From Phoronis australis (taxonomy: Eukaryota; Phoronida; Phoronidae), in assembly GCA_002633005.1 (NCBI GenBank), contig NMRA01000492.1, forward strand, positions 273,418-325,889: 52,472 nucleotides of DNA, in the 5' to 3' direction. Both the position numbers and the translations under genes were made by a program. Shown here piece after piece: positions 12,421 through 24,297 of this stretch. Below the pieces are notes generated by a model. It searched no databases, was not told where the DNA came from, and saw nothing but the letters and a program-made list of their open reading frames with translations. The first letter of the stretch is position 1. Each line of letters starts with the position of its first letter.

Positions 12421-12991
12421 GTGGAGCAGAATTTTACTCGTTAAATGACAGAGTATTTTAAGCGCATTTAATTGGTAAATTCACGTGTCTTGATTTTAAC
12501 GTATGTCTCAGGCTAGCAGACAATTGTGAGAATTGGTGATTTGCAATAAAATCACAAAAACATAATGGATTTCATTTTTTATACGTCTAGTAAAGGCCAT
12601 AGTTTATCTCATCTAATAATAATCATAAAAATGCGCTTTTCGGCCATAAACACGATGTCCCTTTAAATTATGACCAAATCTATTACTATTTTAATGAGAA
12701 AGTCACGCTTTATTCACAGCACAGCCCTTCTCCATATCTATATCTGGTTAGCACGCAGGCGCAGCTTCGTCAACTTCTCGTGTCTACAGTCGAAACAATA
12801 TACACAGGGTGACCCTTGCTGATAATTGTTATCAGTTATTGTTCAACAAAGTCTTTAATATGATGTAGACCATGAACATAAATAGCTACAATGTACCGAA
12901 ACCGACGCGAACTTCCGTCTGTTTACTCATGGCATGTATAGAGAACCTCTAGTACCTGCGAGGGCTGATATGTGATTCGACAAATATCGAG

Positions 12992-15900
12992 ATGTTCTCT
13001 GATAATTCAAGCATCACAGTACCACCAGACGACCTTGCTTACGCCGGTTTAACTGTTGGCGTGTCCGTGTTGTCGTTTTTTGGATCTCTCCTTATTATCG
13101 TAACCTATGTGCTATACGGCGATTTGCGCACCACCAGCCGCAAACTACTTGTCTATCTAAGCGTCGCCGATCTCTTGACTGCCGTTGGCAATGTTCTGGG
13201 AGTCGCTGGTTTCTTACACCGTATTGAGTATGGAGACTCAGACGACGCGATTCTTGACACCTGGTTGTGCGTGTTTCCAGCGGCGCTTACCGTCTTCTCT
13301 ACAATTTCGTCGTTTTCGTGGACCGTTTGTATAGCTATATTTCTATATGTCTGTATCGTTCACAACAAGGTTGCGTTGGCGGACAAGTTCACCTGGGGGT
13401 TCCATGTGGTCAGTTGGATATTACCAGGTAAGTTGTAGTTAACAAAAAACAGCAACAAAATGAGGGTAGTTAGGTTGTGTGGAAACTTTTAAATTGGAGG
13501 TTCGTGTGTTTATGTTCTTCAGAAATATCTTGTAAACCTAGTAGTAATACAATCACCCTCTGAAATAGAGTTGGCACCACAATGTTGACTGATTCACTTC
13601 GACAACCAGGCCGTAATGCTTTGTGAGTAACTAGCCGTGTTGAATTCCTGACTTATTGTTTTTGTTTATTTTGGGCGTAAAAAATGAGCCAACCAACCCG
13701 TAAGAAGACAACATTATTGGGGAAATAGAGGAATTTGATTTTGGACTTCCGAAAAGACCCTCGCCACTATAGTAACGCCCCNGGTCAGCAGACGACCTAT
13801 GATTTTTGTGCATAACAACAAAAACTCTGAAACATGTAAGATTTGTTTCAGTTTCGGATAATTATTGTTTGACACTAAATACACACTTGAGTTGTACCTT
13901 GAACAACTCAAAGTTGGAATATAGCAAGGAGTTCAGCTGTTTAATCAGATAAGACCTGTAATACTGGATTTCCTGTGATAATTTTATCAATCACCTTTGT
14001 TGTCATGAGATTACGTACCCGTGATGACATGTCATTTTCGAATAGTACATGCATCACTAATTTGAGATGCGGGGGTCATCACAGGTTTGACTCAGGCGTG
14101 CTTAAGGTATTTTTGACAAGGGTGCAGGTGAAAAATCAAAATACTGACAAATATAGAGAGTGGACTCGAAAAAATTGACACGTTCGTAGTGAGTTTCCCT
14201 GAAGAGGTCACCCTTGTTCCAGAAACACGACATTTTGTAGGCGTTCTATTCCATAAATCTAATCCTTACTTAAGGATTCTTGGATATGTGTTTTTAGACC
14301 ATGAAGCAATACTTGTAGACCTCAGTATTGTGCTGTCAAAATTAGTACATTTTTGCCACCATCAATTTTTTAGAAACGAAAAATATTAAGGGCCTGTCTG
14401 CAGATTTTTGTAGCTGAAAAGAGGTCATTGATATTGCTTTGAACCCCTTTGTGAACGTTTAATAGGGAATTTTAGAAAATGGAGAGGAACTCTTTCTTCA
14501 GGTATATTGTCAAAAATGTCCCAATTATCAAAGAAACTGATCGTAAAACTGTCAACTATCCGCTGAGCGCCGCGTCCCATAATACCTCTTCTATGAAAGT
14601 ACCCCCGTTATTTAACGTTGTTCTAATCAATCAAACTACCGTAAGCCAAATGACTTCAGGGTTAAAAGAGTTTGGATTCGGGTTCTGGATTTTGGTTTCT
14701 TAAAGAAAATTTTGGAAAATAATACCATAACATCAAATATCCTTCAATAATGCATGGCCCAATGTTTCCGTTACAACCAGTAAAAAATCAAGGGGAGACC
14801 TGGGCTTGTTGGAAGTATTTGGAAACCGGGCATATGTATAGAATAAAACAGAAGGTACATGGTACAGCATTGATTCCACTTGTCAAAAATCACCTTACAG
14901 TGACGGTCACTGTGATTTCAAAACAGCGAACTTCTGAAAGCTCATTTGACAGTAGAAAGTATTTAGATTTCTTTGGTAGCAAATTTCCGTTGTTCATTTT
15001 TTGTTTCTCGCAAGATGTCTTAGGTTTCATTAAAAGATATGTGTGTATTTAAATAGAGCAACGTGGTTCGATATTACATAGTATTCATTTATAATTTTGA
15101 ATCTTACAACAAGATGCCAGGCGATATTTCTTTTAACCCTTGCATGGACTAGTTCGGCATATTTATCGGGGGCACATTTGTCCCATAGCTGAACACGCGT
15201 TTTTCCATGAAACATCAATTGTTATTTCTGTTTTTTCAAAGACTACAGTAATACTGTTATGTTCAAGTGTCCGTGATAAACGTGTAGAGTTCAATATATT
15301 GTCCAAAGTACGCGGAAGAACACGCGGGTACAGGTACATCCATGCGCCATTTGCACGCACAACCACATGAAAATAATTGCAGGTAGTCTGGTAAAGGTTG
15401 TACCAGACGTACGCAGACAATGTTGTCATTACAGCGAAACTATCAATTGCATGTCCCAAACAGACTAAAGTTTCTTAATTTCCAAAAATCAGGCTGGGTG
15501 ACTGTCCGAAATTTGGCCCTATTAGCTACGATGTACCCTAGTTTGTGATTTTGCTGTGGTCAGTGATATCGAAAGACATTTTTTGTTGGTGCCTGTTCTT
15601 TTTACAACGATTTAAAGGGACTTCATCGGGTTTACTGACGAAAACTCCACTTATGGGATTGCTGTTGGATTAGTTGACCTCTTGGGGATAGTTGCTTGAA
15701 CCAGACCTATAAAACAACAAAATTTGTTTGTGTCCTATTTTTTGTTACAAGTCGCCAGACATTCCCTTGAAATCAAGAGCCGGTGACTTTCTCAGTTAAA
15801 TACACTTAAAATATTCTGCCGTTTATCGACTAGTGTTTAGGTCACTAGTCCCGCAGCGCTTGACAATGAGAGTTGCAGGTTCGATTTTGTCGGATGGGGC

Positions 15901-18286
15901 TGATCTGAAAAGCCCGCACTTTCATTTTGTCGCCGATAATGTTCTAGTCTAAATAAAAAACAATCAATCATGGGTTACGTACGTGTGTTACTTTTGATCA
16001 CTAGAATTAAAAGTACTTCGTAATCAATAAATAACCACAACAGGTGATTGTTTGCTTATTGTTCTAGATAGTATCCACTGAGCACAGTTTTTCCAAGCTG
16101 TCTAGAATTTGTATCCGACGTTTCTTTATCCCACTAGGCCTATATCAGGTCATTACATTTGGCAGGAAACTAATATGCTGGAAAATACTTTCTTTTTAAC
16201 TCACTTGATTTTCATACGGTAGCAGGATGATGAAACGAACTAACTACACCACAATTTCTCTTTTTTTTTCTTGTTTTCTTGATTTTGTGTGACTTGTTAG
16301 TGACATGTTTGATCCTCTTGCCGCTTGACTCAACGAATGAGATCAATAGCAAAATGTCATCGTTCCAGCAACTATAACGTTCTCGTCCGTTGGCTGCGGT
16401 GTGCTGGGTAAAGGCTTCGTGAACGCCTCCTGGTGTTGGATCAAGTCATCAATAGGACACCAAGAATCAGTGACCTGGGCTTTCATGACCGGTCCGACAT
16501 GGGAATTGTTGGCTGTGCTGCTATCATTGGTGTTTTACGCTGCCACAAAGTGGCACATCAGGAAGGAGGTTTGTGTAACAAATCACAGGCAATTCAAAAA
16601 TAACGAACACGTTCTAGCATGCTTCGGGTGATCCAGCACTTCCTGATCCACGTAATAATTTCTTTGAAATTAAAGGTGCACCAGATAGCGCTTTCTGTCA
16701 CAAGTAAATATTTTTTACTTAGGGCATTTACGTTACAAATTCAATTCGGATTAGAATTGTTCTCTTGGGTTGAAAAATGACAGTTCGTCAATGTTGGCGA
16801 TCACAAGTTGCTAGTTGCGGCACCGGGTTACAGTACTAAAACCTCCCGCTTGGTTTCAACTGCGCACGACAGCAGTCACTCAGAACAAGAAATGCAATTT
16901 CAGAAGCCAAAGAGTTTACTCCACGATATCTCTTTCAATTTTAGCCAATGTCTTATTTCTGTGAACGCATAAGTATTGCGGTTTGACGACATACTGTCTT
17001 ATTCATGTCTACGCTGACAAAGTACAAGGTGCTCTGAAACCGCTGCCGAGTTTCTAACAGTTTCACCCACCGAAGCAGTCACTCGGTATATCGTAGTCAT
17101 TGGTATTCCAGGCGTTTTATTGCAACCAAGATAAATTCTTACAAAAACACGAATTCATGCGATGACGTTGCTTTAGAAGAGCAAATACCCCCGTAAAGTT
17201 TTGTTTTGGCCACCAAAAAGTTGGGTTATATATGGAGAATTTGAGTTTGTAACATAGACATGTGGCTAGGGAAAACAGATACAGTATGCTGTTGGCACAG
17301 GTCATTCGACGTGAGCTTTTCAATTGAAATTCCTTGTTGTTTTTGTACACAAATGTTGACCAACATCGATTTATTCTTGATCAACTTTACTTGGATGTCC
17401 TGGTATTTGAACGCGGAATTTACACTGAACAAAATCTGTCTTTGTAGATCAAACGAGAAGGCTACATATCACGCGAGACTATGAGCGTCATATCGCAAGC
17501 CAATCGAAAGTTGACATTTGTTCCAATCATTTTCATCCTCTTACGCGTATGGGGCCTCGTCAGATTTCTCGTTAATTTCAACGGAGTCAACGACAATGTG
17601 GTGCTAAAGCTTCTGCAGGTAGGACGACCGATTAGTCCGCCCACCAATGAGGCTGTGGATGACTCGAGACACTCGCTTACATTGCAGGAGTACCAGGTCC
17701 TATTTAGCCATCAACAATCAGTAAAATGGCACTCGATTTTGCATTTTTAATTTTGTTACATTTACAAGACGGTTCTTGACGTACAAGATTCAACGTAGTG
17801 ATTTGTCATAAAAAGGTATTACGACTTTTTTGCGTGTGATTGAAAGTTTAGCCAGCTACATGATTTCCTAGATTTGTGTCTATGCGTAATCATTGTTTTT
17901 ATGGTCCGAGGTTTTACATCTTTACATTCGGACCACAAACCGGTTTTGTAGTCCGAAATCTTCGTCACAGACTGCTTGCATTCAACAACCGTCACTTATT
18001 TTCTTTCCAGGGTGTTGGGGATAGCGGACAAGGATTGGCCAACATGATTCTTTTCTGCTTCTTTACGTCTAAGATTAGACAACATATGTACGAAACTGTT
18101 AGATACCTTGTGTACAAATGTATTCACTGTTGTTCAGGCAGCTCGCCAGGAATACACGGGGTGGCAACTGGCACGTACTTGAGAGGCAAAATTTCGTCAA
18201 GAGACGGAGATGTCAATGTTGTGGTGTACAGCGGACACAACGAATCATCACGGCTGTTGAACACTACAGCCAAAAGGAAGGCGTGA
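12992..18286 (+). CDS. GPR157: GPR157-like G-protein-coupled receptor
   Basis: Exons 12992-13427, 16369-16568, 17448-17618 and 18011-18286 join with matching phases (1, 0, 0) to give 360 aa ending in TGA. The predicted protein has a short N-terminus with an NSS glycosylation site and seven hydrophobic segments at about residues 17-42, 53-74, 91-122, 134-158, 186-206, 234-256 and 270-292. Cysteines at the top of segment 3 (WLCVFP) and in extracellular loop 2 (SWCWI) could form the usual disulphide. SRKLLVYLSVADLL, the SWCWI loop, FILLRVWGLVRF and GxxxxGLANMILFC match the GPR157 family, which is related to the secretin/cAMP-receptor group and lacks a rhodopsin-type DRY motif. Mouse GPR157 is a Gq-coupled receptor of neural progenitor cilia; its role here is unknown. 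Start chosen as the first ATG before segment 1. The 2.9 kb first intron contains one ambiguous base at 13782. Confidence 0.9.
15840..15925 (+). repeat. Possible tRNA-like SINE relic in GPR157 intron 1
   Basis: A GCAGGTTCGATTTT block resembles a pol III B box, preceded by a tRNA-like stretch. The arms do not pair well. This is weak evidence for a SINE remnant. Confidence 0.3.
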
Positions 18287-18765
18287 TATTCATGACAAAT
18301 TTTTCTCCAAACCTTTGAGGGTTGTCGAGCGTTATTTTGTTTCACAGATCTGGATGGAAACTGGATTTAAGTATCTGATAATAGGTCAAAACTGGGTTTA
18401 GTATACTTTTAAGGAGGTTATAAACCCGGTCTCCATCACAGAAACTAATTATTTAACTTAAATCAATTACCAATGTAAAACTGGCCTGAAGCTGTTACGT
18501 TAAACTCTGTTAATTAGGGAAGCGGAATCAGATTTTGAAATTTTTATTATTTTCCTCCCCTACTCTTCATTTGGTGTTTACAGTAGCGTGTCGTCCCTCT
18601 TTCACGACATCTGAACGTTTTCGGGTAAATCACAATCAATGTCCATATTCGGTGCCAACTTTTGGTGAAAAATGAAGGTTGTCATATAACTGTAAAAGAT
18701 GAATTATTTTAAAGTACCATCATTCCAGGCTTGTAATCTAAAATATTTCTGAACAAGAACCACCG

Positions 18766-18771
18766 AATAAA
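18766..18771 (+). terminator. Candidate polyadenylation signal of GPR157
   Basis: AATAAA lies 480 bp after the GPR157 stop codon on the same strand and is followed by T-rich DNA. It is the first clear canonical signal I see downstream. Confidence 0.45.
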
Positions 18772-21700
18772 ATTAATGGCCTGATGCATTACAGTTTGTT
18801 GTATAAAAGGGTTCGTTCGCTACGTTCACTATAACTTGTTGCCACAACCCCCTTCGGTCAAGCTTAGCAATTCATAATTAATTTTTCAATTTCTTGATTA
18901 AATTGAAGAAGTATGACTTACTAAACTACGAAAAATCATTATCAAGTTGCTCTAGATGATGATACATTACATAATGAGAACTTTTTCTCTCGCAATATGA
19001 TTCTTACAAGAGGATAACGACAAGTAACTACATTCTCAAAAACTTAATTGGTGCTAATTGCCTAGGTATCAATACATTCACCAATTTTTGAAACGGTTAA
19101 AACAATGCAAGGTTCAGTGTCCAACTTGTAAACAGTAAACTAACGGTCGGGGTACGTGCATTACGTAATTCCGTACACGCAATGAACATCAAATTTTGAC
19201 TAAGTTACACATGTCTCGAATGGTCTAGATTTATGAGCTGTCACTACTTGTCGGTTTGCTATAAGTTGTCTTGAGAGATAGCGCACCTGCCTTTGCAACA
19301 CCAGTCCTGTGCGACATTTTTAGCCCACAAATTTGATAACATACACTGTTTTTTGTCAGACTGCATTTAGGATATACCAGTATTTTTCATGAGAACAGCA
19401 GTAGGCAGAAGTACATGTAGGCAATATTTTATTACACAGAGGTTGAGGCTGGGGTATCTACACTACTTCTCAATGACATGTCAGGTTTATAACTAAATTC
19501 TTAGAATTCACTAAAAGCTACACTGTAGTTCATTTACCAAATGTATTCAGAGGTAACAAATAAAAAGTACAGCATTCATGTGTGTGTCTGTCATTGTTTG
19601 AAAATAGGCACTTATTAGAATATAAGGGTACGTTCACTACACAAATGATAAGATTTCACTCGAAACAAAAGTCTTTGCAATAAACACCGTTTTAACCTAA
19701 CATTTTAAGGGAGGCAATTGTCTGTGACCAATGTTGCTTACTTGCCAAGTAAAATTTTAGTGTCGTGGCATTTGTTAACATAGGGGTACGTACACTGCAA
19801 AAGGGGGTACGTACTTTACATCACTGTTTCTGCATCATATGGTAACATAATGTTGTGTGGCCAATTATTTTTCTTTGATGATAACAAACACCATGATGTT
19901 GTTATTTAAAAGGCAATAATTTCATTTGGAATCACAATTTGTGAATTCTGAATTTCACTTGGGAGTACGTACCCCACATTTTGCGCTTTTTCAACATAGC
20001 ATAGCCCAGTTAATATAGAAAGTTTTGGTTTGTTTAGATATTGAATAATTTGCTGTGCTAGGCTAACATATTCGACAGTTCTTTTATTATAGAGTAACAT
20101 AGTCAACTCTTGAACATGGACCTTGATTGTGATTTACCCTTTATGCTAACGTTTACTTTTCTCGCCGGCACGACGACCTTTACCGACCTTGTCACGAGGT
20201 TCATTACACAGAATCTACGTCTTTCTTCGTGTTTAAGATTTATTCAATTAGTTACTCATGCAACAGAATTCATTCAGGCGCTTTTCGAGGCTAAAATCTG
20301 CCTAGTTTTGCGCCGGGAGGTAACTTGGGCTGATTACAACGCCCAGCAGCTGAGCAGCAAATTATTATCATCAAAAGTACCGTACATACAGACGTTCCAA
20401 CAAAGTTCGTGACACTTTTATGTGCCCATAGAACACCTCCCAACAATTTGTTCCATTCACTTTTTTGATATTTGCAATCCTTTGCTGTGTTTTTCACTTT
20501 TCAAAAAACGACTTTTTGTACCGTTCATTGGACTCGACGGCCGTTGGAACGAACGCTATGTCAATTCCTCCTTCACAGATAACCTGGTTAATCATAGGTT
20601 TTTAATATCAGTTGTCATCTACAAAAATAAAGTAATCTACTTCACTTAAAATCTACACTCCGACAATCATTGTAGCAGTATTCTGCGGTTCTGGAACAAC
20701 CTCCAGCAACTGATGAGGTGCAAAAGCAGTCAAGTTTTCCCTGCCGTGCTTAATGTTCCCATTCCTAATCCCAATATGCCGCCAGCGAAGGGTTGGGGTT
20801 ATTAGTAGTATGACGAACAAGTAACCTGAATGTGCAAATTAGTGCCAGTTGTACTAAATCAGGAGAAAAAACGCTGAAAGTAATTGGAATTGAAACAACA
20901 AAAACACCAGCAGTCGATTTCATAAAATTAACTGGTTTCATAAAACCTTGTCTAATTTTAGACCTATCTTACATTTCACCAACGTTGCTAAAAAGGCTAA
21001 AAGTCTGGTTTTGTTAGAACAGGGAGCGGGTTTAGTAAAACCTGGTTAAAAATATCCAAGGCACCCTACTGTGTCGATCTGCATTAACTCAACGAAGAAA
21101 TTATTGAAGTGCTTCTATGGAACCTTGATCATGTAGGTATACAATGGCACACAGTAGTAGAATCAGTGCAGACATTTGCTATATAGTGAGTCTTTTACCA
21201 ATAAAACGAATCGAAATGGTCTGAAAACGTTTCTACTGAGGCGAAAAGGTTTCCTCACAGAACTGAATAGAGAAAACATCAGTGCTATAGAAAACGGGAA
21301 AGCTGACACTAAATCAAGTCAACGTAAACAGCAGGCTTGGATAGACATTGGTCCAGACCGGTTGCGCAGTTCCTGCAATCGAAAAAATCAGCGACATGCA
21401 TTTTAAAGGAATTTGGAAAACACTCAAAATGATGGCCAAAAAAGGATTTTTATCAGTGAAAAAATTACAAAGAAAGCGGCGGTGAAGGGACCAGTGAAGG
21501 ATCTAGGATATCGTGACGGGAAAAATTGCGATACCCCTAGTTGCTCCAAGCACACGCACACCCACACACAGTCCACGGTTAGCCGCAATATAATGAATGC
21601 CAAAATATATTTCCGTGTCATTTTTGCAACCTATTTTCGTCGGCGGCCAAGGGGTTCCCCTGTCTCACCTCACCCCCTTAAATCCGACTCTGACCAAAAG

Positions 21701-22171
21701 AGGTGGAGCTCGGTCAGAAGAACCAGACTCTGTTAGACTTGATCAGAGATGATGCCGTCTTCAGCTCCACACGTAACGCTTACGACATATCGCAAGCTAT
21801 GCTGGGGAGTCCAAAGGACACCTTGCAACAGGTACCAGTCTTCGTTTGAAGGAGGTCAGTGTGGTAGTAAAACTGAAAACAGTCCATTTGTGAGTGGGAA
21901 TGTCTGACGGGCAAAATCTCAGCTAATACTCTGCCCGCCCCTTAAATCAAAATCATGGATACGCTCCTGAATCTTGCAAAGTTTTGACTTTTTAGCAAAC
22001 TCCTAGCGCTGAAGTCAAACGAGGGCAGAGTTCAGTAACTCTAGGACCTCGTTAGAAAGGCGCCTAGTGAGATGATGGCTCCCCTCATATTATACAGGGT
22101 GCCGTAAGAATTTAAAAAATTGATCACATTATGTCCGTCTCCCACTCCTGCTGTTAAATTCTCCACCTGAG

Positions 22172-22242
22172 CATGGGCGGCGCAGCACTGAAATAAGTGG
22201 GGGGCTGTAGCCCCTCCAACCCACCGCGGCGCGCCGCCCATG
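22172..22242. repeat. 71-bp inverted-repeat unit
   Basis: CATGGGCGGCGC at 22172-22183 is exactly matched by its reverse complement at 22231-22242. A second hairpin, GGGGCTGTAGCCCC, lies inside at 22201-22214. It looks like a tiny MITE; no target-site duplication is clear. Confidence 0.55.
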
Positions 22243-22994
22243 GCGTGCCAGTGTGGGAGCCCGTTCCAAGAAAACTGACATAGCTAAGAAAAATCTTAAA
22301 TTTCAGTCAATTTTAAGATAAAACTTAAATTTGTGTCAAGGCCGTTTCAAGAAAGGCACCTTAACCACGACTTATGTTTTTTACTTCAGTTTTGTCTTAA
22401 CTTCCATTATCTTCCCGGATGTGGAATTTTCAAAGTTTGAAATTTGAGACAAATCTTAGACTTAAATTCCCCAGCTCCGTGTAAAATGTTTGAAGTATCA
22501 GCTGTATTTTCGTTACACTCGGGGTTGTACTCATGTCAGAGTTTGTACAACTTATGTAATAATTTTGAATGTCGGTGTGCTGATGACGCACATGAACTTG
22601 GTTATCAAGGACCTTAATAATTGGCCGCGGTCGCAGTCTAACTGTTCAGTGCCACCTAATAACATTCTACTTATTTAGTGATTGGCTAATAAAAACCATA
22701 TGATCATAACCAATCATATTATTGGCTGTTTTACAATTAGTTCTCCGAATTTTCAAGAATCTCTAGAGTCCTTTGACCCCAGAACCCAAAGTTGTAAACA
22801 CGACCATCTAAAATAGATTTTGACGTCAAAGTCAACAAGTCTTACCCCATGATTTAAAAGTACACATGCACAAATTTTGGGCAACTTAAAATGGATCTAT
22901 TCTTACTAATTACTTAATCAATATTTATTCTGACAAGGATATTAATTTCTCCGATATCCTCGCTCTGCCTACTGACAGATGACTGGTCCTTATT

Positions 22995-23720
22995 ATTAGC
23001 ACAAGACATCACCGAGGACGAGCTTTATGAAGCTTCAAACCCAATCACAAAACAATAAAACACCAGGCAATGACGGTTCAGGATACGAATTTTAAAGAAC
23101 ATTTTGAGATTCTATTAAACAGAGACTTTTGAAATGTATTAATTATAGTTTTAAAAAAAGAAAATTTTTAACCAAGGAAAAGGGTTATTTCAGATCCCCA
23201 AATGAGTACAAATTCAGGAAAAATTGACGAGCAATTTCGTTATTGAATTGTGACTACAAATAAATTCCAAACTTTATTTCCACCGAACTAAATAAGTACA
23301 ATCATAAATTTATTCATCCAGACCAAACGTCTGTTTCAAAACGATCTATTCAATAGATGTCGTGAACACATCCACTAAAACAAGAAACTGTAGGAACACC
23401 GCATGTTCACAGCATGTTGGTCAAACTGGATTGCATTAATACAGGACATCATATCGTACTATAGAAACAGCAATCTTAATGGATAAATTATAATATTAGA
23501 CTTTAAGACAGCGTACGACAGTTTCAATTTGTCCTTTTTTCTGGTTCAGTTATTTCAGCACGCTGGCCTCAAGGTGGGAGAACTTTTCGCAGGCATATGA
23601 TTTTTTTACAGCAGGTTTCAGCTTCAAATTGATAACTTTCACTCAAAGGCATCCTTACAAACCGGAATAGTGGACGGAACTAACTTGGATACAGATCTGA
23701 CAATAAAAACAGTATACCCT
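22995..23720 (+). pseudogene. Decayed LINE reverse transcriptase (L1/Tx1-like)
   Basis: Scattered frames on the plus strand give reverse-transcriptase blocks in the right order: ITEDELYEA, NKTPGNDGSGYEF (the K-PG-DG block), FIHPDQT (before the RT palm), then LDFKTAYDS, which holds the first catalytic Asp (motif A). Stops and frameshifts separate them, and motif C (YxDD) was not found. The blocks suit the L1/Tx1 group better than CR1, from memory of family patterns. It is a dead, 3'-truncated or internally deleted copy. Confidence 0.75.
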
Positions 23721-23982
23721 AGACCACCCAGGCAGTTTTTTACTTACAAATGTCAGCACAGCATGAACACGATGAGTCAAGGTGACATTGCACTTTTAAC
23801 TCCACTGTTTTCAATTTCACAGTACATCCATGATTTTTAATATTTCTCTGAAATACTTCATACACTTGTTGATGACAGCGTGAAGCTACATTGTGAAAAA
23901 ATGAAGAATGGTTGGTCAATTGTTGATTATTTGTCAAAATGTGGCTAACTTTTTTGCTTTTTTGTGACACCTGATATACAAC

Positions 23983-23985
23983 GTG

Positions 23986-24021
<36 letters not shown>

Positions 24022-24024
24022 TGT
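23983..24024. repeat. (TGCG)n microsatellite
   Basis: About ten uninterrupted TGCG units lie about 275 bp beyond the stop codon of the minus-strand TPR gene. Confidence 0.95.
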
Positions 24025-24297
24025 ACATACATATAGTAAGAGGAGAATTGATGGTCGGAAAATCTATCACAACAATATCTGTCAGCAATATTGTACAAAA
24101 AGAACAGTTATACAGAACCATAAAGGACAGTAAAGCTATAACAAAGATGTCCCAAATAGCTCTTCTATCGCATGCATCATTCAGCACAATGAACTCGCAT
24201 TTCGTTCAGTTGTATCAACATTTTTTCATAGATCCTACATCAAATCATTATACATAAACCGCTATCACCCTTCTAAATGTACATCTAAACCATTTCA

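Larger units (their letters stand above)
5966..12991. other. Gene-poor stretch between ECPAS exons and GPR157
   Basis: No coding exon with family support was found in these 7 kb. Contents listed separately are a foldback palindrome, two small TIR elements, a minisatellite, a THAP relic and a tRNA-like SINE. The missing first exon and promoter of ECPAS should lie here on the minus strand. A CpG-richer patch near 7780-7900 is the only place I would look first. Confidence 0.5.
18287..22990. other. Gene-free stretch downstream of GPR157
   Basis: No exon or protein family was recognised. It includes the likely GPR157 3'UTR, several GGTACGT-containing AT-rich stretches around 19150-19980, a decayed CAG-type MITE near 21890-21975, a 71-bp inverted-repeat unit at 22172-22242 and an AAGATTTAAG-rich repeat at 22260-22480. 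Open frames at 20110-20412 and 21176-21736 have no recognisable similarity or splice context. Confidence 0.5.

Noticed and set aside
12651-16690. TTAAAGG-type ends near 12663, 15612 and 16672 as borders of TTAA elements
   Set aside because: No pair of these ends faces each other with a matching inverted repeat, so they may be chance or solo ends.
20110-20497. Frames of 100 codons (plus) and 68 codons (minus)
   Set aside because: No recognisable family, no splice sites in phase, and codon use like the surrounding non-coding DNA.
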